The position numbers were made by a program, and so were the translations under genes. This document shows, piece by piece, positions 6,175 to 12,772 of a DNA stretch of 15,643 nt. Location: NCBI GenBank assembly GCA_018369555.1, contig JAGZCC010000056.1, forward strand, positions 1 to 15,643, written 5' to 3'. Origin of the DNA: Thomasclavelia spiroformis. Lineage in GTDB: Bacteria > Bacillota_I > Bacilli_A > Erysipelotrichales > Coprobacillaceae. Below the pieces are notes generated by a model. It was given only the letters and a program-made list of their open reading frames with translations, ran no database searches and was not told where the DNA came from. Position 1 is the stretch's first letter. Each line of letters starts with the position of its first letter.

Positions 6175-7401
6175 ATGAATGCATTAATAGTAGGAGTCAA
6201 ATATAAAGAAATAGGTTATGATTTAGATAGCTCTTTAGTTGAATTAGAAGAGTTATGTAAGGCTTGTAACATTAAGGTAATCAAAAAATGTATTCAAAAC
6301 TTAGATAAAATCAATCCATCATTATATATAGGTACTGGTAAAGTACAAGAAATTAAAATGCAGTTAGATAATATTGATATTGTAATTTTTGATGAAGAAT
6401 TAACACCTTTGCAAGTAAAAAATTTAACCGATAGTTTGGATATTGAAGTTACTGATCGAACTGATTTAATTTTACGTATTTTTGAACAAAGGGCTAAAAG
6501 CAAAGAAGCAAAGTTGCAAGTAGAAATAGCTAAGGGGCAATATTTATTACCGCGTCTAGCGGGAATGAAAGAACATTTATATAGTCAACAAGGTGGATCG
6601 GGTTTTAGAGGTAGTGGTGAAAAACAAATTGAATTGGATCGAAGAATAATTGCTAATCAAATATATCAAGCTAAAAGTCAATTGGCGAAGATTGTAAAAC
6701 AAAGACAAACCCAAAGAAAAAAACGTAAAAATAATGAAATGAAAGTAATTGCTTTAGTAGGTTATACTAATAGTGGGAAAAGTACATTGATGAATGCTTT
6801 TTGTAATGATAAAAACAAGCAAGTACTACAAAAAAATATGCTTTTTGCAACTTTACAAACAGCTACTCGTAATATTAAAATTAATCATCATTCATGTTTA
6901 TTAACTGATACAGTTGGTTTTATTGATCGCTTACCACACCATTTGGTTCAAGCCTTTCGTTCAACCCTTGAAGAAGTTATTGAAGCTGATTTGTTAATTC
7001 ATGTTGTTGATACTGCAAATGAAAATTATGAAACATGTATTGAAACTACAAATCAAGTTTTGAAAGAATTAGGAGTAAAAGATACACCAATGATTTATGC
7101 ATATAACAAAATAGATTTAAACAAATATGCGTTTATTATTCCTAATGATCCATATGTTTTTATTTCTGCTAAAGAACAGATTGGTTTTGAACAATTAGAA
7201 AAAATGATCAGTTCAATCCTATTTAAAGATTATGCAATTTATAATTTAAATATACCTTATCGAGATGGTGAAATATTTAGTTATTTACATCAACATTGTT
7301 TGGTGTTAGAATTTGAGTATTTAGAAGATAGCATTTATTTAAAAGTAGAAATGCATCCTAGTATGATTAGTAGATATAGTAAATATATATTAAAAAATTA
7401 A
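6175..7401 (+). CDS. hflX: ribosome-associated GTPase HflX
   Basis: A 408-residue GTPase that binds the 50S subunit and can split or rescue stalled ribosomes under stress. The N-terminal HflX domain (about 1-185) includes IGTGKVQEI at 52-60 and the stretch IAKGQYLLPRLAGM, followed by GSGFRGSGEKQIELDRR (R145 to E149 core), then a basic coiled-coil linker. The G domain has G1 GYTNSGKST at 196-204, G3 DTVGF at 245-249, G4 NKID at 311-314 and G5 SAK at 331-333. The usual RGPGE is RGSGE here, a small variation. GAGGTG lies five bases before the ATG. A 61-residue gene follows after 13 bases and a terminator closes the pair. Confidence 0.95.
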   Translation: MNALIVGVKYKEIGYDLDSSLVELEELCKACNIKVIKKCIQNLDKINPSLYIGTGKVQEIKMQLDNIDIVIFDEELTPLQVKNLTDSLDIEVTDRTDLILRIFEQRAKSKEAKLQVEIAKGQYLLPRLAGMKEHLYSQQGGSGFRGSGEKQIELDRRIIANQIYQAKSQLAKIVKQRQTQRKKRKNNEMKVIALVGYTNSGKSTLMNAFCNDKNKQVLQKNMLFATLQTATRNIKINHHSCLLTDTVGFIDRLPHHLVQAFRSTLEEVIEADLLIHVVDTANENYETCIETTNQVLKELGVKDTPMIYAYNKIDLNKYAFIIPNDPYVFISAKEQIGFEQLEKMISSILFKDYAIYNLNIPYRDGEIFSYLHQHCLVLEFEYLEDSIYLKVEMHPSMISRYSKYILKN

Positions 7402-7414
7402 AGGAGAGATTATT

Positions 7415-7600
7415 ATGGATGATAAAAAATTATATAAATTAGATTTATCGATTGCAGTAGAAGCTAGTAGCGCAAAAGAAGCATTTGATATTTTAGTTAC
7501 TGATGAAACATTAAAACATGTTCGAGAATTAATTATTCAATCTAAAGATAACATTAAAGAAATGTTTGAAAAAGAAGATAATCCAGCAGTAATCAATTAG
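7415..7600 (+). CDS. small acidic protein downstream of hflX, function unknown
   Basis: A 61-residue soluble, acidic protein (MDDKKLYKLDLSIAVEASS at the start) with no signal peptide, membrane segment or cysteine motif. The first 30 residues look like a beta strand followed by a helix, and the rest like a second helix. I do not recognise a family. AAGGAG at 7401-7406 sits eight bases before the ATG, and the codon use matches hflX, so it is a genuine gene. It is almost surely co-transcribed with hflX and ends inside the terminator hairpin. A role linked to HflX or ribosomes is only a guess. Confidence 0.75.
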   Translation: MDDKKLYKLDLSIAVEASSAKEAFDILVTDETLKHVRELIIQSKDNIKEMFEKEDNPAVIN

Positions 7601-7621
7601 TTGATTATTGCTTTTATTTTT
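7586..7621 (+). terminator. terminator of the hflX unit, with the stop codon in its loop
   Basis: GCAGTAATCAA (7586-7596) pairs with TTGATTATTGC (7601-7611), one pair being a G-T wobble, around the loop TTAG. TTTTATTTTTG follows. The stop TAG at 7598-7600 is the loop itself. Its right arm also carries the -35 of the argF promoter. Confidence 0.85.
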
Positions 7622-7629
7622 GTTAGAAT
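7601..7629 (+). promoter_or_regulatory. argF promoter embedded in the preceding terminator
   Basis: TTGATT at 7601-7606 is a four-of-six -35, followed after exactly 17 bases by TAGAAT at 7624-7629 with a TG extension at 7621-7622. The predicted start near 7636 leaves a leader of only about 15 bases, enough for the ribosome site alone. Confidence 0.6.
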
Positions 7630-7650
7630 CTAGAAAAAGGGGGATTTACA

Positions 7651-8640
7651 ATGAATTTACATGGAAGAAGTTTTTTAACACTTAAAGATTATACTAAAGA
7701 AGAAATTAGATATTTATTAGATCTGGCTCATAAATTAAAAGCTGATAAGAAAAAAGGAATTTTAGGTAAGAGTTTAGTAGGAAAAAATATTGTTCTATTA
7801 TTTGAAAAAACATCAACTAGAACAAGATGTGCTTTTGAAGTTGCAGCATTAGATGAAGGAGGACATGTAACATATTTATCAAATTCACAGATGGGGAAAA
7901 AAGAATCGATTGAGGATACTGCTAAAGTACTTGGAAGAATGTATGATGGAATTGAATTTAGAGGCTTTAAACAAAGTACAGTTGAGGCATTACGTGACTA
8001 TTCTGGAGTACCGGTTTGGAATGGTTTAACTGATGTTGATCATCCAACTCAAACATTAGCAGATTTTTTAACTATTGAGGAGCATTTAGATAAACCGTTA
8101 AACGAAATAAAATTTGTATTTACTGGTGATATTAGAAATAATGTTTGCTATGGTTTAATGTATGGTGCGGCGAAAATGGGAATGCACTTTGTGGCACTAG
8201 GACCAAGTGAACTACAAATGGATCAAGAAGTAGTTGAATATTGTAAAGCAGAAGCTTTAAAATCTGGTGGGACTTTAACAATTACTGATAATGTTGATGA
8301 AGCAGTTAGAGGTGCTGATGTAATTTATACTGATATTTGGGTTTCAATGGGGGAACCAGAAGAATTATATCCAAAACGTGTAAAATTATTATCACCATAT
8401 AAAGTTACTCAAGAAATGATGTCAAAAACGGATAATCCTAAAACTTTATTTATGCATTGTTTACCATCATTTCATGATTTTGAAACAGATGTTGCTAAAG
8501 AAAAATACGAACAAGGTATTGATATTCGTGAAGTTGAAGATGAAGTATTTAGAAGTGAGAATTCAGTTGTTTTTGATGAAGCTGAAAATAGAATGCATAC
8601 AATTAAAGCAGTTATGGTAGCTACTTTAGGTAATCAATAA
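7651..8640 (+). CDS. argF: ornithine carbamoyltransferase
   Basis: Transfers the carbamoyl group from carbamoyl phosphate to ornithine, giving citrulline. The 329-residue length fits the family. STRTR at 55-59 binds carbamoyl phosphate, DHPTQ (130-134) and WVSMG follow, and HCLPSFHD starts at 269 with catalytic C270 (usually HCLPAFHD). The stretch FEKTSTRTRCAFEVAA and the ending AENRMHTIKAVMVATLG resemble the catabolic ArcB type as well as anabolic ArgF. No arginine deiminase or carbamate kinase gene is nearby, while argG and argH lie 4 kb away on the other strand, so a biosynthetic role is favoured. AAGGGGGAT precedes the ATG. A strong terminator starts two bases after the stop. Confidence 0.93.
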   Translation: MNLHGRSFLTLKDYTKEEIRYLLDLAHKLKADKKKGILGKSLVGKNIVLLFEKTSTRTRCAFEVAALDEGGHVTYLSNSQMGKKESIEDTAKVLGRMYDGIEFRGFKQSTVEALRDYSGVPVWNGLTDVDHPTQTLADFLTIEEHLDKPLNEIKFVFTGDIRNNVCYGLMYGAAKMGMHFVALGPSELQMDQEVVEYCKAEALKSGGTLTITDNVDEAVRGADVIYTDIWVSMGEPEELYPKRVKLLSPYKVTQEMMSKTDNPKTLFMHCLPSFHDFETDVAKEKYEQGIDIREVEDEVFRSENSVVFDEAENRMHTIKAVMVATLGNQ

Positions 8641-8641
8641 G

Positions 8642-8665
8642 ATGGAACAATGTTCCGTTTTTTTT
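8642..8665 (+). terminator. argF terminator
   Basis: ATGGAAC (8642-8648) pairs with GTTCCGT (8652-8658) around AAT, including one T-G wobble. A run of eight or more Ts begins at the last stem base. It starts one base after the argF stop codon. Confidence 0.85.
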
Positions 8666-8734
8666 GTTGTAATTAGTAAATATTTTATTTATAATTGAAT
8701 ATAATTATATTATGATATATACAGGTGGTAGAAA

Positions 8735-9481
8735 ATGGGACGTATTTTTGTCATAAGTGATGTACATGGATATTATGATTTGTTTATAAAATTATTAGCT
8801 GAAATTTCTTTTAATGATTTTGATAAGTTATATATTATTGGTGATGTTTGTGATCGAGGAGAAGATAGTTTAAAATTATTATTTTATATTCAAGAACATG
8901 ATAATATTATTTTAATTAAAGGGAATCATGAATATATGATGCAAGAAGCTTTGTTTTATAATCTTGAAAATGATGATTTTGATTATTCTATAAATGTAGT
9001 TAAATTATGGATAGCAAATGGCGGCGATAAGACGATTAATAATATTAATGATTATCTTGAAAAAGATACAATGCGATATGAAGATTATCGTATTATAAGA
9101 AGAGAATTTTTAAAAAGGGTATATGAATATTTAAAAAGTTTACCAAATTATTTAGAAATATCTGTTAATAAACAAAATTACGTTTTAGTTCATGCTGGTA
9201 TTGATGTTAGAAAATCATTGAATCAACAAATTGAAAATGATTTATTATGGATTCGAGAAAAGTTTTATTTACAGCGTGGGGATTTAACTAAGATATATAT
9301 ATTTGGACACACTCCAACAGTTTTGTTAAATGATAATTTTAGTTTTGATATTTGGTTTGATACAATTAATCATAATAAGATTGGAATTGACGGGGGACTG
9401 GCATGTGGTACAGTAGGTCAGTTAAATTGTTTATGTTTAAATGATGGGAAAATTACAGTAATTGAAAAAAATTCAATATAA
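8735..9481 (+). CDS. PPP-type metallophosphoesterase / serine-threonine phosphatase family
   Basis: A 248-residue cytoplasmic calcineurin-like phosphoesterase of the bacterial PPP group (PrpA/PrpB and ApaH relatives). Metal and phosphate motifs are all present: SDVHG at 8-12, GDVCDRGE at 36-43, GNHE at 63-66, VHAG around H153 and FGHTP around H192, ending with DGGLACG. The family includes protein phosphatases and diadenosine tetraphosphatases, and the sequence alone does not decide the substrate. CAGGTGG precedes the ATG. The gene stands alone, between the argF terminator and a bidirectional terminator. A possible promoter upstream (TATGAT at 8711-8716) has only a weak -35. Confidence 0.88.
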   Translation: MGRIFVISDVHGYYDLFIKLLAEISFNDFDKLYIIGDVCDRGEDSLKLLFYIQEHDNIILIKGNHEYMMQEALFYNLENDDFDYSINVVKLWIANGGDKTINNINDYLEKDTMRYEDYRIIRREFLKRVYEYLKSLPNYLEISVNKQNYVLVHAGIDVRKSLNQQIENDLLWIREKFYLQRGDLTKIYIFGHTPTVLLNDNFSFDIWFDTINHNKIGIDGGLACGTVGQLNCLCLNDGKITVIEKNSI

Positions 9482-9484
9482 AAC

Positions 9485-9501
9485 CCAAGGATTTTCCTTG
9501 G
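9485..9501. terminator. bidirectional terminator between convergent genes
   Basis: CCAAGGA (9485-9491) pairs perfectly with TCCTTGG (9495-9501) around TTT. It begins three bases after the phosphatase stop and ends one base before the stop of the convergent peptidase gene. Downstream T content is modest on both strands (ATTATAATTTTG on plus, GTTTTATATTG on minus). Confidence 0.75.
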
Positions 9502-9502
9502 A

Positions 9503-10171
9503 TTATAATTTTGAATAAGCCCATAAGGCCTTAATTTGTGGGGCTAATGTTTCATAGGTCCAAGTACGTTTGCTGTTTTCTTTACTGTTAGGATCATTTA
9601 CATAAAAATTACCACCTATAGTTTTAGTAATTACAATGAAGTGTCCGCCATTAGTAAAATCACCAGGTCTTACACTGCAAATAATTGGATGCCCCTGATT
9701 TAATTGATTAATCATTATATTTTTATTTAAAGCAATAGAATTAGCGTTTAAACCAAATGCCTGACATCCCTGTTCCATTAATGACCATTTTGTTTTACTT
9801 CCCTCAAGGTAGTCATTTTCAATGGCATATTTAGCAATGTATCGTGGATTATATTTAGTGTTTTGAGTTAAACCAATTGCTACCATAGATAAACAGGTAG
9901 GTCCACAACCTGCTGTTCCAACAATTTCCTCGCCATAATGAGTGTATGCCCAGCGTTTATCCCACTGAATTAGTAGAGGAATATCATCGTTAGTGATAGA
10001 TATTTTGATTGGTTCATTATTTTCATATGGCTGATAATTAGTTTTAAGTTCTTTAGCTTGAGGATAATTTTTGACAAATTCATTAATATATTCAGGACAT
10101 TTATTTTTATTGATAAAAGTGTAACCAATAAATAATACAAGCAAGATAATAATAAATTTTTTTATTTTCAT
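9503..10171 (-). CDS. membrane-anchored C39-like (C39_2) cysteine peptidase
   Basis: A 222-residue papain-fold peptidase exported to the outer face of the membrane. Residues 4-20 form an uncleaved signal anchor (KKFIIILLVLFIGYTF). The catalytic domain covers about 63-222: IPLLIQWDKRWAYTHYG, then AGCGPTC with nucleophile C89, GGHFIVI with H177 and NDPN with D193 as the probable third member. Proteins of this group may cleave peptides, cell-wall stem peptides or other extracellular substrates; the target is unknown. No ribosome site precedes the ATG. Instead the start overlaps the stop of a 33-residue ORF as ATGA, implying translational coupling. It is the last gene of the vanZ unit, downstream of VanR/VanS-type regulators. 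Confidence 0.85.
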   Translation of the reverse strand: MKIKKFIIILLVLFIGYTFINKNKCPEYINEFVKNYPQAKELKTNYQPYENNEPIKISITNDDIPLLIQWDKRWAYTHYGEEIVGTAGCGPTCLSMVAIGLTQNTKYNPRYIAKYAIENDYLEGSKTKWSLMEQGCQAFGLNANSIALNKNIMINQLNQGHPIICSVRPGDFTNGGHFIVITKTIGGNFYVNDPNSKENSKRTWTYETLAPQIKALWAYSKL

Positions 10172-10269
10172 ATTATCATAGAATAATATTTAGTAATAAT
10201 TGAAAATATAATGATTGATCCTAAAATTGTAAAAACAAATATTTTTTCTTTTGTAGTTAGTTTTTCCAT
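10168..10269 (-). CDS. 33-residue single-helix membrane microprotein, coupled to the C39-like peptidase
   Basis: A short gene with a good ribosome site: AAAGGAG (10279-10285 on the minus strand) is nine bases before ATG at 10269. The product starts MEKLTTKEKIFVFTILG and then has a membrane helix of about 17-18 residues before KYYSMII. Its TGA overlaps the peptidase ATG in the arrangement ATGA, the classic coupling overlap, and the peptidase has no ribosome site of its own. The ribosome site itself overlaps the end of vanZ. It may be only a translational relay, or a partner or regulator of the peptidase or VanZ. I recognise no family. Confidence 0.7.
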   Translation of the reverse strand: MEKLTTKEKIFVFTILGSIIIFSIITKYYSMII

Positions 10270-10283
10270 ATTAATAGACTCCT

Positions 10284-10790
10284 TTAAAAAAACAATAATA
10301 GTGATGGTTTATATGTGTATAATGAAATATAACCAATAATTCCAAAATTGATTAAAAAAATGATAGAAGTAAAATTATTTTGTTTAAAGTTAAATAATCG
10401 ATAAATTATTAAACCAATGATTCCTCCAATTGTATTCAATAAAATATCATCAACATCAAAAGTTCCCCATCCAGTTGATAATTGAATCAATTCGAATGAC
10501 AAACTAGTAAAAAAATTAATAAAAATGATATTAATATTATTTAAACATTTACAATAATTTAAAAGAATAATACTTAAGGGGACAAATAACATAATATTTC
10601 CTAATACATTAACTAATAAAGTCATATCAATCCCTCTATTATTCCACTGATTAATAAAATCAAAAAAATGAAGATTATAATTATAAGCATAACTATTAAT
10701 TCCATTTTTAAAAATAATTATTCTTAATAAAAATAAAAAATAGACAAATGAACAAATCATTAAAATAATACTAAGAATTCTTTTTTTCAT
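10284..10790 (-). CDS. VanZ-family membrane protein
   Basis: A 168-residue membrane protein of the VanZ family, whose namesake from Tn1546 gives low-level teicoplanin resistance by an incompletely understood envelope effect. About four helices are visible: residues 5-25, 58-80, 92-110 region and 140-165. The diagnostic core is NVLGNIMLFVPLSIIL, then SLSFELIQLSTGWGTFDVDDILLNTIGGIIGLI, both complete. ATG at 10790 is preferred, with GGGGGTGAG about ten bases upstream; a GTG at 10805 lies within that ribosome site. It follows the histidine kinase gene by about 100 bases with its own promoter and regulatory repeats, and it overlaps the ribosome site of the microprotein downstream. Confidence 0.88.
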   Translation of the reverse strand: MKKRILSIILMICSFVYFLFLLRIIIFKNGINSYAYNYNLHFFDFINQWNNRGIDMTLLVNVLGNIMLFVPLSIILLNYCKCLNNINIIFINFFTSLSFELIQLSTGWGTFDVDDILLNTIGGIIGLIIYRLFNFKQNNFTSIIFLINFGIIGYISLYTYKPSLLLFF

Positions 10791-10846
10791 TATTACACAT
10801 CTCACCCCCTAAACTTATTTTATAATATTATAATAACAAAAAGAGG

Positions 10847-10875
10847 ATTATAATCTATTAACAATTACTAAAGAT
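10847..10875 (-). promoter_or_regulatory. vanZ promoter, activator-dependent type
   Basis: On the minus strand a perfect TATAAT (10847-10852) has only ATCTTT (10870-10875) at the 17-base -35 position, a poor match. The direct repeats that end at 10877 are immediately upstream. A good -10, poor -35 and repeats against the -35 form the usual layout of promoters activated by OmpR/PhoB-type regulators. The start would be near 10840. Confidence 0.6.
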
Positions 10876-10876
10876 A

Positions 10877-10894
10877 TTCTTACGAATTTCTTAC
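10877..10894 (-). promoter_or_regulatory. direct repeats GTAAGAA-N4-GTAAGAA upstream of vanZ, candidate regulator site
   Basis: On the minus strand GTAAGAA occurs at 10894-10888 and again at 10883-10877, exactly 11 bp apart with ATTC between. One helical turn is the usual spacing of half-sites for OmpR-family dimers. The first copy starts in the last base of the final sense codon of the histidine kinase gene. A nearly identical pair with identical spacing lies beside the promoter of the response-regulator gene. Confidence 0.65.
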
Positions 10895-11976
10895 ATTGGT
10901 ATTTTTATTGTAAAACAAATTAAGTTATTATTTAAATTAACATCAATGGTTCCGCCATGAAGTTCAATTATCTTTTTAGTGATAGTAAGCCCTAAACCAG
11001 CGCCACCAGTTTTACTGTTTCTTGATTTATCTAAACGAATAAATGGTTCGAAAATATGTTTGAGTTTATTTTTATCGATAAGATCAACTGTATTTGATAA
11101 TTTAATAATAATATAATTAGTTTCTTTTTTAGCACTAATATTTATAGACGAATCATTGATGCTATAATTAATAGCATTACGAATTAAATTATCAAATACT
11201 CTTTCAAATTGATTTACATCAATCGAAATATTTAAATTATCTTCAATATTACAAACACACTCAATATTTTTTTCACGATACATAGGCATAAATTCATAAG
11301 CAATTTGGGCTAACATAATTGATAAATTAACAGGTTTTTTTTCAAGTTCAATATCACTGAGATTATATTTAGCAATTAAAAAAAATTCTTCAATTAATTC
11401 TTCTAAACGAATTGTTTTGTCATAAGCAATTTTTGCATAAGCTTTTTTTTCTTCAGGTGACAAATTAGGTTGATTGTTTAACAAATCTAAATAACCTATT
11501 ATTGAAGTTAATGGGGTTTTTAAATCATGAGCCAGATATAATAATAGATCATTTTTTTGTTTTTCTGCCTGTCTAATAGCAATTTTATTTTTTAGTGAAT
11601 CTTTTTTTATTTGATTCATTTGATCTTCAATTTCTTTTAATTCATGCGGTAAATTAATGAGAGTGTCATTATCTTGAACTAGTATTTTCCCAGCTTCAAG
11701 CATCTTTTCAATATACTGTAAAGATTCTCGATATCTAAGCCAAAAAATAATGATAATATCTAAAGCAACTAAGCTAATAAAAATAGTTAATAAATTTCTT
11801 TTTATTAATTGTGCAAATAAATATACAAAATCATATGCTTGAAAGGCATATTGATGATAGATTTCATATGAATATAAATATAAAATTACAAAAATAAAGA
11901 TAGAAATAGAAGTTGTGATGGTTATTTTTTTAAATAGATTGGCAGTTAAGCTTTTTTTAAAATGTGAATTACTCAA
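10891..11976 (-). CDS. VanS-type sensor histidine kinase
   Basis: A 361-residue membrane sensor kinase. Two membrane helices (about 18-36 and 62-80) flank a short external loop of only about 25 residues, so it may sense the membrane or a membrane partner. A HAMP-like linker follows, then the HisKA box YLAHDLKTPLTSIIGYLDLL with phospho-acceptor H150. The ATPase domain has N263/N267 in DNLIRNAINYS, IFEPFIRLD, and GGAGLGLTI (about 324-332). These motifs are very close to VanS. The TTG at 11976 is taken as start: it overlaps the response-regulator stop by eight bases, with a G-run 12 bases upstream. ATGs further upstream would add an implausible tail inside the regulator gene. It should phosphorylate the VanR-type protein encoded just upstream. 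Confidence 0.9.
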   Translation of the reverse strand: MSNSHFKKSLTANLFKKITITTSISIFIFVILYLYSYEIYHQYAFQAYDFVYLFAQLIKRNLLTIFISLVALDIIIIFWLRYRESLQYIEKMLEAGKILVQDNDTLINLPHELKEIEDQMNQIKKDSLKNKIAIRQAEKQKNDLLLYLAHDLKTPLTSIIGYLDLLNNQPNLSPEEKKAYAKIAYDKTIRLEELIEEFFLIAKYNLSDIELEKKPVNLSIMLAQIAYEFMPMYREKNIECVCNIEDNLNISIDVNQFERVFDNLIRNAINYSINDSSINISAKKETNYIIIKLSNTVDLIDKNKLKHIFEPFIRLDKSRNSKTGGAGLGLTITKKIIELHGGTIDVNLNNNLICFTIKIPM

Positions 11977-12658
11977 TGGTATAACCAACCCCCCAGACAG
12001 TTTTAATAAACTTTGGTTTACGGGCATTTTCATGCATTTTTTCTCGTAATCTAGCTACATGTGCCATAACGGTATTGTTATTATCTAAATATTTTTCTTG
12101 CCAGACTGCTTCAAATAACTCTTCTGAAGTTACGACATTGCCACGTTTTGAACATAAGTACCAAAGAATAGAAAATTCTATTGGTGTTAAATTCAATTGT
12201 TGATCATATAGTGTACATTTATGAGTATTATTATTGATTACTAAACCGTTAAAATCATAGATATATTGATTAGTAGATGGGCTTTGATTATATCGTAAAT
12301 AACGTCTAAGTTGAGTTTTTACTCTAGCAGCTAATTCTAAAGGATTGAATGGTTTGGTTAAATAATCATCAGCACCTAGAGTAAGACCATTGATTTTATC
12401 TAAATCATTACTTTTTGCAGTTAACATGATTACAGGAAAGTAATAATGTTTACGGATTTCTTTTAGTAAACTAAAACCATCTAAATCAGGCATCATTACA
12501 TCTAAAATAGCTAAATCATAAAGATTTTTTTGCAAACTTTCTAAAGCGTCTTTACCACAATAATGCTTAAAAATATGATAATTTTCATTTTGTAAATATA
12601 ATTCAACTAAATCAGCAATTGATTGCTCATCATCAACAACTAATATCTTATATGCCAT
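11969..12658 (-). CDS. VanR-type OmpR-family response regulator
   Basis: A 229-residue DNA-binding response regulator. The receiver domain (1-120) has the acidic pair D9-D10, the phospho-acceptor D53 in LAILDVMMPD, T80 and K102 in DYLTKPF. The C-terminal winged helix (about 133-228) contains NLTPIEFSILWYLCSKRGNVV and the recognition stretch NTVMAHVARLREKM, ending KFIKTVWGVGYTIE as in VanR. GAGGTG precedes the ATG. The stop overlaps the kinase start. The 11-bp direct repeats beside its own promoter and the vanZ promoter are the obvious candidate binding sites, which would make it autoregulated and the controller of vanZ, the microprotein and the peptidase. Confidence 0.93.
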   Translation of the reverse strand: MAYKILVVDDEQSIADLVELYLQNENYHIFKHYCGKDALESLQKNLYDLAILDVMMPDLDGFSLLKEIRKHYYFPVIMLTAKSNDLDKINGLTLGADDYLTKPFNPLELAARVKTQLRRYLRYNQSPSTNQYIYDFNGLVINNNTHKCTLYDQQLNLTPIEFSILWYLCSKRGNVVTSEELFEAVWQEKYLDNNNTVMAHVARLREKMHENARKPKFIKTVWGVGYTIE

Positions 12659-12681
12659 AATATCACCTCATTTTTCATCTT

Positions 12682-12710
12682 ATCTTATTTTAATTAAAAA
12701 TACAAACCAA
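12682..12710 (-). promoter_or_regulatory. promoter of the VanR/VanS-type regulator genes
   Basis: On the minus strand TTGGTT (12705-12710) is followed after 17 bases by TAAGAT (12682-12687), predicting a start close to 12675 and a very short leader with GAGGTG. The direct repeats lie 10 bases upstream of the -35. Confidence 0.5.
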
Positions 12711-12720
12711 TCCTAAATTC

Positions 12721-12738
12721 TTAAGAAAATCGTAAGAA
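12721..12738 (+). promoter_or_regulatory. direct repeats TTAAGAA-N4-GTAAGAA beside the regulator promoter
   Basis: TTAAGAA at 12721-12727 and GTAAGAA at 12732-12738 are 11 bp apart, with AATC between. The 18-base block differs from the vanZ repeat at only two positions (first base, and one spacer base). It is inverted relative to the regulator gene, whereas the vanZ copy points along the transcript. It lies between the argH terminator and the regulator promoter. Confidence 0.6.
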
Positions 12739-12740
12739 TT

Positions 12741-12772
12741 AAAAAATACTAGTATTAATCACTAGTATTTTT
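12741..12772 (-). terminator. argH terminator with the stop codon in its loop
   Basis: AAAAATACTAGT (12761-12772 on the minus strand) pairs perfectly with ACTAGTATTTTT (12742-12753), giving 12 pairs and a seven-base loop that contains the TAA stop (12755-12757). A T-run ends the right arm. The left arm consists of the last argH codons. Confidence 0.85.

Noticed and set aside
10820..10833. TTATAATATTATAA in the vanZ leader as a Per box
   Set aside because: It lacks the central base of the 7-1-7 box; such AT palindromes are frequent by chance here.
11977..12033. Upstream ATG starts for the sensor kinase
   Set aside because: They lie inside the response-regulator C-terminus and add a tail not expected before the first membrane helix.
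9503..12658. Complete vancomycin-resistance cluster
   Set aside because: No vanH, ligase or vanX genes are present, so only the regulators and VanZ are shared with such clusters.
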